From CALMRE01 sp964412895 (GTDB lineage Bacteria > UBP6 > UBA1177 > JAKLFG01), in assembly GCA_964412895.1 (NCBI GenBank), contig CAYPQK010000075.1:1-15681 (forward strand): a stretch of DNA of 15,681 nt, written 5' to 3'. Shown here piece by piece: positions 1 to 6,373 of the stretch (position 1 is its first letter; each line of letters begins with the position of its first letter). The translations under genes were made by a program, and so were the position numbers. Under the pieces are notes generated by a model. It made no database searches. It was not told where the DNA came from and was given only the letters and a program-made list of their open reading frames with translations.

Positions 1-277
1 GATCGTTGATGTAGCCTGCCGCGCCGAACGACCAGTAGGCGTCGAACCCCTCCTGCGGCGCGAGGAACGCGTCGGAAAGGATGGCCGCCGTGCAGTCGGC
101 GGGAAGCCCGTCGTCGTCGGGCACGACATCGTTCTCGGCCGCGGTGTCGGGTATCAGATCGTCGGTCACGGTCGTGTCGGTGTCGACGGCCGTATCGGTG
201 TCGGTGACCGTGTCGTTCTTATCGCCGCAGGCAAGAACAAGGAACGCGTAACACAGGAACATAAGAAAAAGACGCAT
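1..277 (-). CDS. Asp/Thr-rich lipoprotein, N-terminal part (cut by left window edge)
   Basis: This is the first 92 codons of a gene that continues past the left edge. The N-terminus is a short lipoprotein signal peptide: hydrophobic residues 2-16 end in the lipobox LVLAC, with the lipidated cysteine at position 17. Residues 20-56 are a flexible acidic linker dominated by Asp, Thr and Val (for example TDTDTAVDTDTT). An ordered-looking segment begins near residue 58 with a Cys at 62. The ATG is supported by a GGAGG ribosome-binding site (284-288), and a promoter candidate lies at 312-339. Such linkers are typical of surface lipoproteins in myxococcal-type bacteria and space a folded domain from the membrane. 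The functional domain lies outside the window, so no function can be given. It follows pdxA by 72 bases but probably has its own promoter. Confidence 0.85.
   Translation of the reverse strand, partial: MRLFLMFLCYAFLVLACGDKNDTVTDTDTAVDTDTTVTDDLIPDTAAENDVVPDDDGLPADCTAAILSDAFLAPQEGFDAYWSFGAAGYIND
158..214 (-). repeat. Low-complexity Asp/Thr codon repeat
   Basis: Residues 22-40 of the partial lipoprotein are encoded by a degenerate run of GAC/GAT, ACG/ACC and GTC codons. On the plus strand it reads as repeated gtgtcg/gtatcg hexamers. It encodes the flexible linker behind the lipid anchor. Such tracts can change length by slippage, which would alter only the linker length. Confidence 0.6.
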
Positions 278-311
278 GGATCGCCTCCAAAAAAGATAGA
301 CCGTTACCGGC

Positions 312-339
312 ATGATAGCAGTTCACGCGATGATTGCAA
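312..339 (-). promoter_or_regulatory. Sigma-70-type promoter for the left-edge lipoprotein
   Basis: On the minus strand a TTGCAA -35 box (334-339) and a TATCAT -10 box (312-317) are separated by 16 bases. Transcription would start near 305, giving a leader of about 28 bases that contains the GGAGG site. It lies in the 72-base gap after pdxA, so the lipoprotein can be expressed independently. Predicted from sequence only. Confidence 0.5.
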
Positions 340-349
340 TTTTTGCCCC

Positions 350-1276
350 TTACCGGGGCGTTTCGAGCGCCCAGCGGACCGCTTCGGCGAAACTCTTTTC
401 GGAGGCGCGGTTCTTCCCGGCGATGTCGAACGCCGTCCCGTGGTCGGACGAGGTGCGGACGATGGAGAGGCCGAGCGTCGCGTTGACCCCTTCGTCGAAA
501 TGAAGGAGTTTCAGCGGGCCGAGCACCTGATCGTGGTAGCACCCGACGAAGATATCGACCCCTGCGGCGCGCCCCGTGGCAAACATCGTGTCGGCCGGGA
601 GCGGCCCCTCGACGGCGATGCCACGCTGTTTGAGCAGGGTGACCGCCGGGATGAGCACCGCCGCCTCTTCGGTGCCGATGGAGCCCGATTCTCCGGCGTG
701 CGGGTTGAGCCCCGCGAGCCATATCTTGGGCGCCCTTCCCTGCCAGCGGCCGAACCATTCATGGGCGAGCGTCACCTGACGCACCACCAGATCGACGGTG
801 AGCTCAGCGGCGACGGCGGTGATCGGGATATGTCGGGTGAGGGTGAGTACTTTCATGCGCGGGCCACCCAGTACCATCGCCACTTCATCGGGCTTTTTCC
901 CGTCGAGTTCGGCGAGTAGTTCGGTGTGGCCGGTGAAGTTGCCGCGACTTAAGCCGACGGCATGTTTCGAGAGCGGGAGTGTCACGAGCGGCAGGCTGAG
1001 CCGTTTCGCCTCGCGGTAGGCGGTCTCGACGGCGAGTGCCGCCGCGTTACCCGCAATGGCCGATACCTTCCCCGGCTCGGGGTGATAGCGGATGTTGAGA
1101 TCGACGAGGTCGAAGTCGTACGGGATGCCGAGTTCGCGCGACCAATACAAAAGCGCCGTAGAATCGCCAACGCAGAGGAGCGGCAGATCGGGGCGCGCCT
1201 TGTGGAATTTCAGCAGAACTTCGGGGCCGATGCCATTGACATCGCCGAGGCTGACGATAAAGCGCGGGGTGCTCAT
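350..1276 (-). CDS. pdxA: 4-hydroxythreonine-4-phosphate dehydrogenase PdxA
   Basis: PdxA oxidises 4-phosphohydroxy-L-threonine with NAD(P)+. The product decarboxylates and is condensed by PdxJ to pyridoxine 5'-phosphate in the DXP-dependent vitamin B6 pathway; the enzyme is cytoplasmic and metal dependent. The 308-residue product is slightly shorter than the E. coli enzyme (about 329). It shows the family motifs in order: GDVNGIGPEV (11-20), GHTE (116-119, substrate-binding His117/Thr118), TRHIPI (His149), LNPHAGE (His193), YHDQ (His248), and HFDEGVNATLGL followed by VRTSSDHGTAFDIAGK (273-288). His149, His193 and His248 correspond to the three metal ligands known in the family. The ATG overlaps the stop of the upstream M23 gene as ATGA, implying coupled translation. 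In-frame codons upstream of this ATG are open but lie inside the M23 gene and add no PdxA-like sequence, so this start is preferred. Confidence 0.96.
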   Translation of the reverse strand: MSTPRFIVSLGDVNGIGPEVLLKFHKARPDLPLLCVGDSTALLYWSRELGIPYDFDLVDLNIRYHPEPGKVSAIAGNAAALAVETAYREAKRLSLPLVTLPLSKHAVGLSRGNFTGHTELLAELDGKKPDEVAMVLGGPRMKVLTLTRHIPITAVAAELTVDLVVRQVTLAHEWFGRWQGRAPKIWLAGLNPHAGESGSIGTEEAAVLIPAVTLLKQRGIAVEGPLPADTMFATGRAAGVDIFVGCYHDQVLGPLKLLHFDEGVNATLGLSIVRTSSDHGTAFDIAGKNRASEKSFAEAVRWALETPR

Positions 1277-2601
1277 GGTATCGTCACCGCCGTATCGCGG
1301 GAGGTACAGTTGTCGTACTGGTCGCAGGCGGTCAACGAGAGTGTCTTTTCGCCCGTGTCGAGGTCGGCGACCGCTATCGGCGGCGCAAGGCTTCCCGCCT
1401 CGTCGAACGCCGTGACATTGATGAACATCGTCCGTGTCCCGTAGTTGCCCACGCTCGCCATCCCCGCCACCCCGCAGAGATAGTGGTCGCAAACGAAATC
1501 CTCCTTCACCGGCGAGAGGGCAGCCAGATAATCGTAGCTCTTGCGCTCAAGTATCGTTTTGCCCGCCGCGTCCTTCACCGTCACCGTGTAGTGGCGCGGC
1601 GGCAGTGGCCAGACATTGTCGTCCAGCATATCGTAGCCTTCGAAGACGACATGAAAGTCGCCGTCGAGCGTCGCCGGGTCGATCACCGTCGAAAGGGTCT
1701 CGTCCAAAAGCGTCACCGACTCGATGACCGGCGGGACGGTATCGGGATGCGGTATCAGCATCTGCAGGCCGTTGAGCGGCAGGAGGTCGCGCGTGAAAAT
1801 ATTAAGATGAAGATGGTGGAATAGTTCGTTGCTGTAGCCCGTTTCGACCACCGTCCACGAGACGATGTAGCCGATCTCGGCACCGGCCGGGAGCACTGCG
1901 CCGCTCTGCTTCGCCGACTTCACCGCGTCGCTCACGCTGTCGGGGTCGATGTGGTGATATTGTAGCGTGAGTCCGTTCTGCGTCTCGATCACCACCTCAA
2001 AATACATCCGGTTCTGGCTGGAGCCGCCCGACAGGTCGTAGTAGTCGGCCCGGATCACGCGGCCCGGCAGGATGTTGTAAACCGTTGAATTCTCAGGCAT
2101 TATGATGTCGGTGCCGGGATGGAAGTATTCATCGCCCGCCAGCGGCGAATAGTCCTGAAAACTTATCGCGGTATGGCCCACCGGATGGGATTCATCCTGC
2201 GGCTTGAAAGGCCAGAGCATCGTATGGTCGGGAAGGAGCAGAAAGGCATCGACCGTCTTTTTGAGCGTCTCGGCCCCGCAGACCGTCGTGACCGTGCCGC
2301 GCTTGTAGGTGACGAGCAGTTCGGCGGGGTCGCCGGTCGGTTCCACGCACTCCTTTTCCGGATCAAGCGACGCCAGAGCTTCGTGCACCGTCGTCAGGTC
2401 GTCGTCGTGCAGGACAAATGAGGCGTCGGCCGTCGCGTAGGTGCGGTCCACCGCGCCGTCGTTCAGGTAGAGCACCGCCTGCTGTATCCCTTCGCTTCGT
2501 TCGATCGAAACGAAAACAAGGGCATCGGGTTTTTTAGATACGGTGGCATCGTCGCAGGAAATGATTAGAAGGATGCAGAAGGCCGTGATGATGCGGGACA
2601 C
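1273..2601 (-). CDS. Lipoprotein with M23 (LytM-type) zinc peptidase domain
   Basis: A 442-residue predicted lipoprotein: the signal peptide ends in LIISC with the lipidated Cys at 16. Residues about 140-270 form an M23-like domain with the zinc signature HPGTD (His161, Asp165), a central LQYHH (His216/217) and HLH (His263/His265). All ligands expected of an active glycyl-glycine or DD-endopeptidase are present. M23 enzymes cut peptidoglycan cross-links in the periplasm. The roughly 130 residues before it hold a conserved-looking Cys pair (Cys85, Cys108). The roughly 150 residues after it look like a beta-sandwich domain with a C-x4-C pair and another Cys pair near the end, so the peptidase sits mid-protein. 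The start is a GTG six bases after the rpsU stop, with a weak AGG upstream. The stop overlaps the pdxA start. Substrate is unknown; an activator-type role without catalysis is less likely because the ligands are intact. Confidence 0.85.
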   Translation of the reverse strand: MSRIITAFCILLIISCDDATVSKKPDALVFVSIERSEGIQQAVLYLNDGAVDRTYATADASFVLHDDDLTTVHEALASLDPEKECVEPTGDPAELLVTYKRGTVTTVCGAETLKKTVDAFLLLPDHTMLWPFKPQDESHPVGHTAISFQDYSPLAGDEYFHPGTDIIMPENSTVYNILPGRVIRADYYDLSGGSSQNRMYFEVVIETQNGLTLQYHHIDPDSVSDAVKSAKQSGAVLPAGAEIGYIVSWTVVETGYSNELFHHLHLNIFTRDLLPLNGLQMLIPHPDTVPPVIESVTLLDETLSTVIDPATLDGDFHVVFEGYDMLDDNVWPLPPRHYTVTVKDAAGKTILERKSYDYLAALSPVKEDFVCDHYLCGVAGMASVGNYGTRTMFINVTAFDEAGSLAPPIAVADLDTGEKTLSLTACDQYDNCTSRDTAVTIP

Positions 2602-2607
2602 AATGAC

Positions 2608-2823
2608 CTAATAGCGTTTTTTCCGCATATTTTTTCTGCGGCGCCGTTCAGCCTCTTCGCGTTTGCGGCGTTCGCGGATGCTCGGCTGCTCGTAATGACG
2701 CCGTTTTTTCAGCTCCTTGAACAGACCTTCGAGGGCCATTTTTTTCTTAAGGATCTTAATGGCGCGTTCCAGGTCGTCGGTTACCGTGACCTCAAGAGGA
2801 CCGATGATCTTCGCTCTCTTCAT
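2608..2823 (-). CDS. rpsU: Small ribosomal subunit protein bS21
   Basis: A 71-residue highly basic protein. The N-terminal half (LEVTVTDDLERAIKILKKK) and the core KKRRHYEQPSIRERRKREE match bS21, which binds 16S rRNA near the mRNA exit platform of the 30S subunit and helps initiation. The C-terminal tail is unusually Arg/Lys-rich. An ATG 21 bases further upstream (at 2844) would give 78 residues. I prefer the inner ATG because a GGTGGTGAG Shine-Dalgarno-like segment lies just ahead of it and falls inside the longer reading, while the outer ATG has no ribosome-binding site. The gene heads a likely rpsU / M23 lipoprotein / pdxA operon. Confidence 0.92.
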   Translation of the reverse strand: MKRAKIIGPLEVTVTDDLERAIKILKKKMALEGLFKELKKRRHYEQPSIRERRKREEAERRRRKNMRKKRY

Positions 2824-2840
2824 GCAGTGCTCACCACCTT
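2824..2840 (-). promoter_or_regulatory. Ribosome-binding site that decides the rpsU start
   Basis: Minus-strand AAAGGTGGTGAGC followed by four bases precedes the ATG at 2823. The purine-rich GGTGGTG resembles the anti-16S consensus GGAGGTG. It overlaps the codons of the alternative longer start, which argues for the shorter bS21. Confidence 0.5.
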
Positions 2841-2883
2841 TCATAGCGGGTTAGGGTTAGTTAAAAAACCATAAAGCGGGCCG

Positions 2884-2911
2884 ATTGTATACAGAAAAGG
2901 GCGGTGCGCAA
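2884..2911 (-). promoter_or_regulatory. Promoter for rpsU and downstream genes
   Basis: A TTGCGC -35 box (2906-2911) and a TACAAT -10 box (2884-2889) lie 16 bases apart on the minus strand, in the 107-base gap after namZ. The predicted start near 2877 gives a leader of about 54 bases with a CTAACCCTAACCC stretch. No intrinsic terminator is visible for namZ in this gap, so read-through from pssA-namZ may also contribute. Confidence 0.5.
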
Positions 2912-2930
2912 GATTTTTTTTCGCAACGGC

Positions 2931-4109
2931 TCAATAGTCGAGGAAATCCTGCCGGTCGGCGAGCCATTGCGCCTCGGCGGCGCGGAGGTGGAAATCGATC
3001 TCGGCCAGCGGCGCCCGTTTATAGAACATATCGATGAGACAGCAGTCGCCGAGCAGGAGTTCGATGGCGGGAATATCTTTAACGAATTCATACGGTTTCA
3101 TCCGGAAGAACCCTTCGTCGCCGAGGATGGACCGGAAGGTGTCGATGATCGCGATGTAGGCCCGCAGCGGCTCAACCGCACGCCGGTCGGTAAGGTCGAT
3201 ATATATCCCGCCGCACCGTTTCATCGCCTCTTTCTGGAACATCGGGCGGAATTCGAGCGGCAGGAACCGGAGTCCCGGCAGTTCGAGCCGCGCCAGCTTC
3301 TCGCACAGTTCGAACGGGTCGATACCGGGCGCCCCGACGATGCGGAACGGGGCGGTGGTCCCGCGCCCCTCCGAAAGGTTGGTCCCTTCGATGAGACAGC
3401 CGCCGGGATAAAGAAGGGCGGTATCGAGCGTCGGCATGTTGGGCGATGTCGGTATCCACGGCAGATCGTACTCGTCGGCGAAACTGTCGCGCCGCCACCC
3501 TTCGACTGTCACCACTTCGAACGGGAACGAGTAGCCTTTCTTCGTGTAGTAGAACCGCGCCGCCTCGCCGGTGGTGAGGCCGTGACGGTGCGGGATGGGG
3601 AACCGGCCGACGAAACTGGCGTAGCGCTCCTCCAGCGGACTCCCCTCGACCGTCGCGCCGCCGATGGGATTGATGCGGTCGAGGATGATGAGCCGTTTGG
3701 GGCGGCGGGCCAGTTCATCCATGAACAGGGTGAGACTTTGAATATAGGTGTAGTAGCGGCTGCCGATATCCTGCACATCGTAAATGACGGTGTCGAACCG
3801 GTCGAGATGGGTCGGATCGGGGGCGAGACTCGCGGCGGTGGTGCCGTAGAGCGAGAAGATCGGGACGCCGAAGAGCCGGTTCTCCTTGTTGACCGCCTCC
3901 ATGTCCTGCGCGACGGGGAAATAGCCGTGTTCCAGCGAGAAGATGCACGACAGATGGACCCCGGCGGCGCGGAGCGCTACGGGGGTCGGACGGCCGGTGC
4001 GGTCAATGGCGGTATGGTTGGCGATAAGGGCGATCTTCTCCTTACCGACCAGCGCCCGGTCGAACCGGTCGATACCCTGACGGAGCGGGAGGAGCCCCAT
4101 GCCGGTCAC
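2931..4109 (-). CDS. namZ: DUF1343 / NamZ-type exo-beta-N-acetylmuramidase
   Basis: Members of this family (glycoside hydrolase 171; B. subtilis NamZ/YbbC) remove N-acetylmuramic acid from the non-reducing ends of peptidoglycan fragments. The 392 residues carry the family motifs in order: IALIANHTAIDRTG (26-39), FSLEHGYFPVAQD (57-69), GVPIFSLYGT (81-90), YDVQDIGSRYYTYI (110-123), LDRINPIGGATVEGSP (143-158), PIPHRHGLTTGEAA (171-184), PTSPNMPTLDT (220-230) and YPGGCLIEGTNLSEGRGTT (234-252). The Glu of the EHG motif is a likely catalytic acid. There is no signal peptide, so it would act in the cytoplasm unless exported otherwise, which fits cell-wall recycling. The GTG start overlaps the pssA stop as GTGA. 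An in-frame ATG at 4100 is an alternative three codons in; neither has a strong Shine-Dalgarno sequence, consistent with coupling to pssA. Confidence 0.92.
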   Translation of the reverse strand: MTGMGLLPLRQGIDRFDRALVGKEKIALIANHTAIDRTGRPTPVALRAAGVHLSCIFSLEHGYFPVAQDMEAVNKENRLFGVPIFSLYGTTAASLAPDPTHLDRFDTVIYDVQDIGSRYYTYIQSLTLFMDELARRPKRLIILDRINPIGGATVEGSPLEERYASFVGRFPIPHRHGLTTGEAARFYYTKKGYSFPFEVVTVEGWRRDSFADEYDLPWIPTSPNMPTLDTALLYPGGCLIEGTNLSEGRGTTAPFRIVGAPGIDPFELCEKLARLELPGLRFLPLEFRPMFQKEAMKRCGGIYIDLTDRRAVEPLRAYIAIIDTFRSILGDEGFFRMKPYEFVKDIPAIELLLGDCCLIDMFYKRAPLAEIDFHLRAAEAQWLADRQDFLDY

Positions 4110-4846
4110 TCGGGATCGTTGGGATGTTCGCGGTGCCGTTCAATATGGGTCACGATGACCCCGCCGACGAAGTAGATGAGCGGGATGACAAGTATCGCCT
4201 CGGGGTAGATATGGAACAGCGCGAAGACGCCGAGCGTGCCGAAAATGAGACTTTGCAGGACATTGAGCCAGCGCGTGGTGCGCTTCTTGAACTTGCGGTA
4301 CTTGAAGGTCGATACCATAAGGACGCCGAGGATCATCATCACGCCGCTCATGATCGTCTCATCGGCGAGGAAGGGGAGATCGTATTTCCGTCCGACGAGG
4401 AAGAGCGCCGCGACGGTCGCTCCCGACTGGGTCGAGGTGAGGCCGTAGAAGAAGTCCTTGTCGTCCTTGTCGGCGCAGTTGAACTTGGCGAGCCGGATGC
4501 CGGTAAGGAGAATGTAGATGGCGAGCGCTCCCTTTATCGCGAAGGGGACCTTATCCATATTGCCGCTTTCTTGTCCGACAAAAAAGGAAAGTATGAGAAT
4601 GGCCGGGGCGACGCCGAAGGAGAAGAAATCACTGAAGGAATCGAACTCGATGCCGAAATCGCTACAGGCGTCGAAGGCGCGGGCGGCGGTGCCGTCCATC
4701 TTATCCATGATGACGCACAAGAGTATGTACCACGCGGCGCGGTCATACTGGCCGCCGATGGCGAGCCAGATGACGGCAAAGCCGATGAGTAGGTTCAAGC
4801 TGGTGAAAAAATTGGGAATTATTACCCTCGGGTTTTCTTTGAGCAT
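4106..4846 (-). CDS. pssA: CDP-diacylglycerol--serine O-phosphatidyltransferase
   Basis: PssA transfers a phosphatidyl group from CDP-diacylglycerol to serine at the cytoplasmic membrane, the committed step to phosphatidylethanolamine. The 246-residue protein is rich in membrane helices. It carries the CDP-alcohol phosphatidyltransferase signature D-G-x2-A-R-x8-G-x3-D-x3-D exactly at residues 51-73 (Asp51, Gly52, Ala55, Arg56, Gly65, Asp69, Asp73). The N-terminal VIIPNFFTSLNLLIGF (8-23) is typical of PssA. This distinguishes it from PgsA-type members, though substrate identity rests on overall resemblance. The ATG has a strong GAGGAGG site (4851-4857). It is first in a pssA-namZ pair and diverges from the PEGA gene. 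Confidence 0.93.
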   Translation of the reverse strand: MLKENPRVIIPNFFTSLNLLIGFAVIWLAIGGQYDRAAWYILLCVIMDKMDGTAARAFDACSDFGIEFDSFSDFFSFGVAPAILILSFFVGQESGNMDKVPFAIKGALAIYILLTGIRLAKFNCADKDDKDFFYGLTSTQSGATVAALFLVGRKYDLPFLADETIMSGVMMILGVLMVSTFKYRKFKKRTTRWLNVLQSLIFGTLGVFALFHIYPEAILVIPLIYFVGGVIVTHIERHREHPNDPE

Positions 4847-4872
4847 GTCGCCTCCTCACACAAATCCGGGTC

Positions 4873-4900
4873 ATCATATATCGGTGGAAATAAAATGCAA
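4873..4900 (-). promoter_or_regulatory. Promoter for pssA-namZ
   Basis: On the minus strand a TTGCAT -35 box (4895-4900) and a TATGAT -10 box (4873-4878) are 16 bases apart. The predicted start near 4866 leaves a short leader of about 20 bases containing the GAGGAGG site. It lies back to back with the plus-strand promoter at 4951-4979. Confidence 0.5.
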
Positions 4901-4950
4901 GGATAGCCCTTTTTCGCCTCGAAAGAAGAACGCATCCTATAATTTATAAG

Positions 4951-4979
4951 TTGACAAAAAAACGGGGGCGGAGTAGAGT
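4951..4979 (+). promoter_or_regulatory. Promoter for the PEGA / Cys-rich lipoprotein operon
   Basis: A consensus TTGACA -35 box (4951-4956) is followed after 17 bases by TAGAGT (4974-4979). Transcription would begin near 4986, about 30 bases before the ATG of the PEGA gene, with a GGAGG site in the leader. It is the only promoter I find on the plus strand before 12142, so it may drive all five genes. Confidence 0.5.
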
Positions 4980-5015
4980 TCCGCGATATTTTGTCCTATC
5001 TGTTGGAGGAAATAG

Positions 5016-6362
5016 ATGAAGAGGTTGCTTGTCCTGCTGATCGCCGCGGTGCTGGTGATGCCGGTACTTTCGGCCGAGACCAAGAAATTCAAGATCGCCG
5101 TCATGGATGTCGAGGACCAGTCGGGCACGCTCGACCCCAACATCCTCAAAAGCGCCACCGAGTATCTGCGGTCAAAGCTCGTCGCGACCGGACTCTATGT
5201 GGTCATCGACAAGACGCGCCAGCAGGAAAAACTCAAAGGTATCATCAAGGACTCCAAGAAAGAATCCTATATGGAGTGCTTCGACAAGAATTGTCAGGTG
5301 CCGCTCGGTCAGGCGCTCGCCGCCGACAATATCCTGCGCTCCTCCATCACCCTGTTCGCCGATGTCTACACGATGTCGACCGAACTGGTCGACCTCGCCA
5401 AGGAGGCGACCGTCGCGGGGCTGGTCGCCGATTTCGACGGCAGTCCCAAGGGGATGCGCGACGCGATAAACAAGATCATCGACGAGATGCTTCAGAAGGC
5501 ACAGGGACAGGCGGGCCAGAAGCAGGCCGAACCCGAATCGTTCGTTCTCCAGTTCGAGACGACGACCCCCGGCGCGGTTGCCTTCGTCGACGGCGAACAG
5601 ATCTGCACGAAGGTCCCCTGCATCCGCGATGTGATGAAGGGACGCCACAGCATCAAGATGACCGCACCCGGCTATAAGACCCGCGAAGAGGCGGTGATCG
5701 TCGAAGAGAGCCGCATCGTCAAGTGGGATCTCGTCTCTACCGCTCCCGCTCCGGCCCCGGTGGTGGCCCAGCCGGCCCCGAAACCGGCCCCGGCCCCCGC
5801 GCCGGTGGTGGCTAAACCGGCTCCCGCCCCGGCCCCCGCGCCGAAACCGGCTCCCGCGCCGAAACCGAAACCGGAACCGGTGGTGGCCCAGCCCGAACCG
5901 CAGCCCGAACCCGAACCGGTCGCGCAGGCCGAGCCGGAACCGGAACCGGTCGAGGTACAGAAAGAGGTCCCGGCCATGCCCAAGGGTCCCGAACCGAAGG
6001 TGACCCGTCCGTATCTCTGGTACGGCGTCGGGTGTCTCGGCGTCGCCGCGGCGGTCTTCGGCGTGTCGTGGTATTTCAGCGCCGAAGTGGGCAACAATCT
6101 CGATAAGCGCGACAAGATCATGGACGGCTACGATAGCGTCTCCGAGGTTCCGTACAACGATTACAAGGCGGCGCTCGACTACGAGGATAAGGCGAAGTTC
6201 AACGACACGATGCGGATAGTGATGTTCTCGGTATCGGGGGCGTTCGCCGTCGCCGGAACGGTGCTCGCCGTCTGGTGGAAGACCGAACCGGCCGATGCAC
6301 CGAAGGTATCGTTCTATTTCGACGGCAGCACGGTATACGCCGGCGCCTCGTTCAGTTATTAA
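5016..6362 (+). CDS. Secreted CsgG/TolB-like + PEGA domain protein with Pro-rich linker and two C-terminal membrane segments
   Basis: A 448-residue protein. Residues 1-20 form a signal peptide with likely cleavage after VLSA. Residues 24-160 resemble the CsgG/FlgO/TolB-like fold found in myxococcal envelope proteins. The IAVMDVEDQSG strand is followed by LRSKLVATGLYVVIDK and the segment CFDKNCQVPLGQALAADNIL (89-108), with a Cys pair. Residues 178-240 are a PEGA domain, a surface-associated beta domain, with a Cys pair at 197/202 and HSIKMTAPGYKT near its end. Residues 242-328 are a Pro/Ala/Lys/Glu linker. Hydrophobic segments at 333-353 and 401-421 flank a charged loop, and the C-terminus ends in aromatic FSY. 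A GGAGG site sits six bases before the ATG. The large lipoprotein gene follows after 11 bases, suggesting joint function at the envelope. Biochemical role is unknown. Confidence 0.8.
   Translation: MKRLLVLLIAAVLVMPVLSAETKKFKIAVMDVEDQSGTLDPNILKSATEYLRSKLVATGLYVVIDKTRQQEKLKGIIKDSKKESYMECFDKNCQVPLGQALAADNILRSSITLFADVYTMSTELVDLAKEATVAGLVADFDGSPKGMRDAINKIIDEMLQKAQGQAGQKQAEPESFVLQFETTTPGAVAFVDGEQICTKVPCIRDVMKGRHSIKMTAPGYKTREEAVIVEESRIVKWDLVSTAPAPAPVVAQPAPKPAPAPAPVVAKPAPAPAPAPKPAPAPKPKPEPVVAQPEPQPEPEPVAQAEPEPEPVEVQKEVPAMPKGPEPKVTRPYLWYGVGCLGVAAAVFGVSWYFSAEVGNNLDKRDKIMDGYDSVSEVPYNDYKAALDYEDKAKFNDTMRIVMFSVSGAFAVAGTVLAVWWKTEPADAPKVSFYFDGSTVYAGASFSY
5739..5999 (+). repeat. Pro-rich low-complexity coding repeat (AP/KP/EP)
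   Basis: Residues 242-328 of the PEGA protein are imperfect repeats of Ala-Pro, Lys-Pro and Glu-Pro. The element PVVAxP recurs three times (near residues 248, 263 and 288). Charge shifts along the tract from Ala/Lys-rich to Glu-rich. At DNA level it is built of repeated ccggcccc, ccgaaacc and ccgaaccg units. Such extended linkers in TonB-like and myxococcal proteins span the periplasm. Confidence 0.75.
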
Positions 6363-6373
6363 GGGAGGGAACG

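Noticed and set aside
1277..1492. N-terminal extension of PdxA
   Set aside because: The frame is open but lies within the M23 gene. The added residues do not resemble PdxA, and the ATGA overlap gives a natural start.
2824..2844. Longer start for bS21 at 2844
   Set aside because: It has no Shine-Dalgarno sequence, and its first codons are themselves the ribosome-binding site of the inner ATG.
2904..4175. A 423-codon plus-strand frame antisense to namZ
   Set aside because: namZ has clear family motifs throughout. The antisense product is low-complexity, Arg/Glu/Gly-rich and has no recognisable family.
4938..4943. Perfect TATAAT on the plus strand before the PEGA gene
   Set aside because: No acceptable -35 box lies 16-18 bases upstream. 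The TTGACA just downstream with its own -10 box is a better promoter.
5739..5999. CRISPR-like or tandem repeat array
   Set aside because: The repeats are in frame and encode a Pro-rich linker. There are no regular repeat-spacer units.
6275..6373. Upstream in-frame ATG for the giant lipoprotein
   Set aside because: It lies inside the PEGA gene, encodes no signal peptide at its start and lacks a good ribosome-binding site. The ATG at 6374 has GGGAGGG and gives a proper lipobox.
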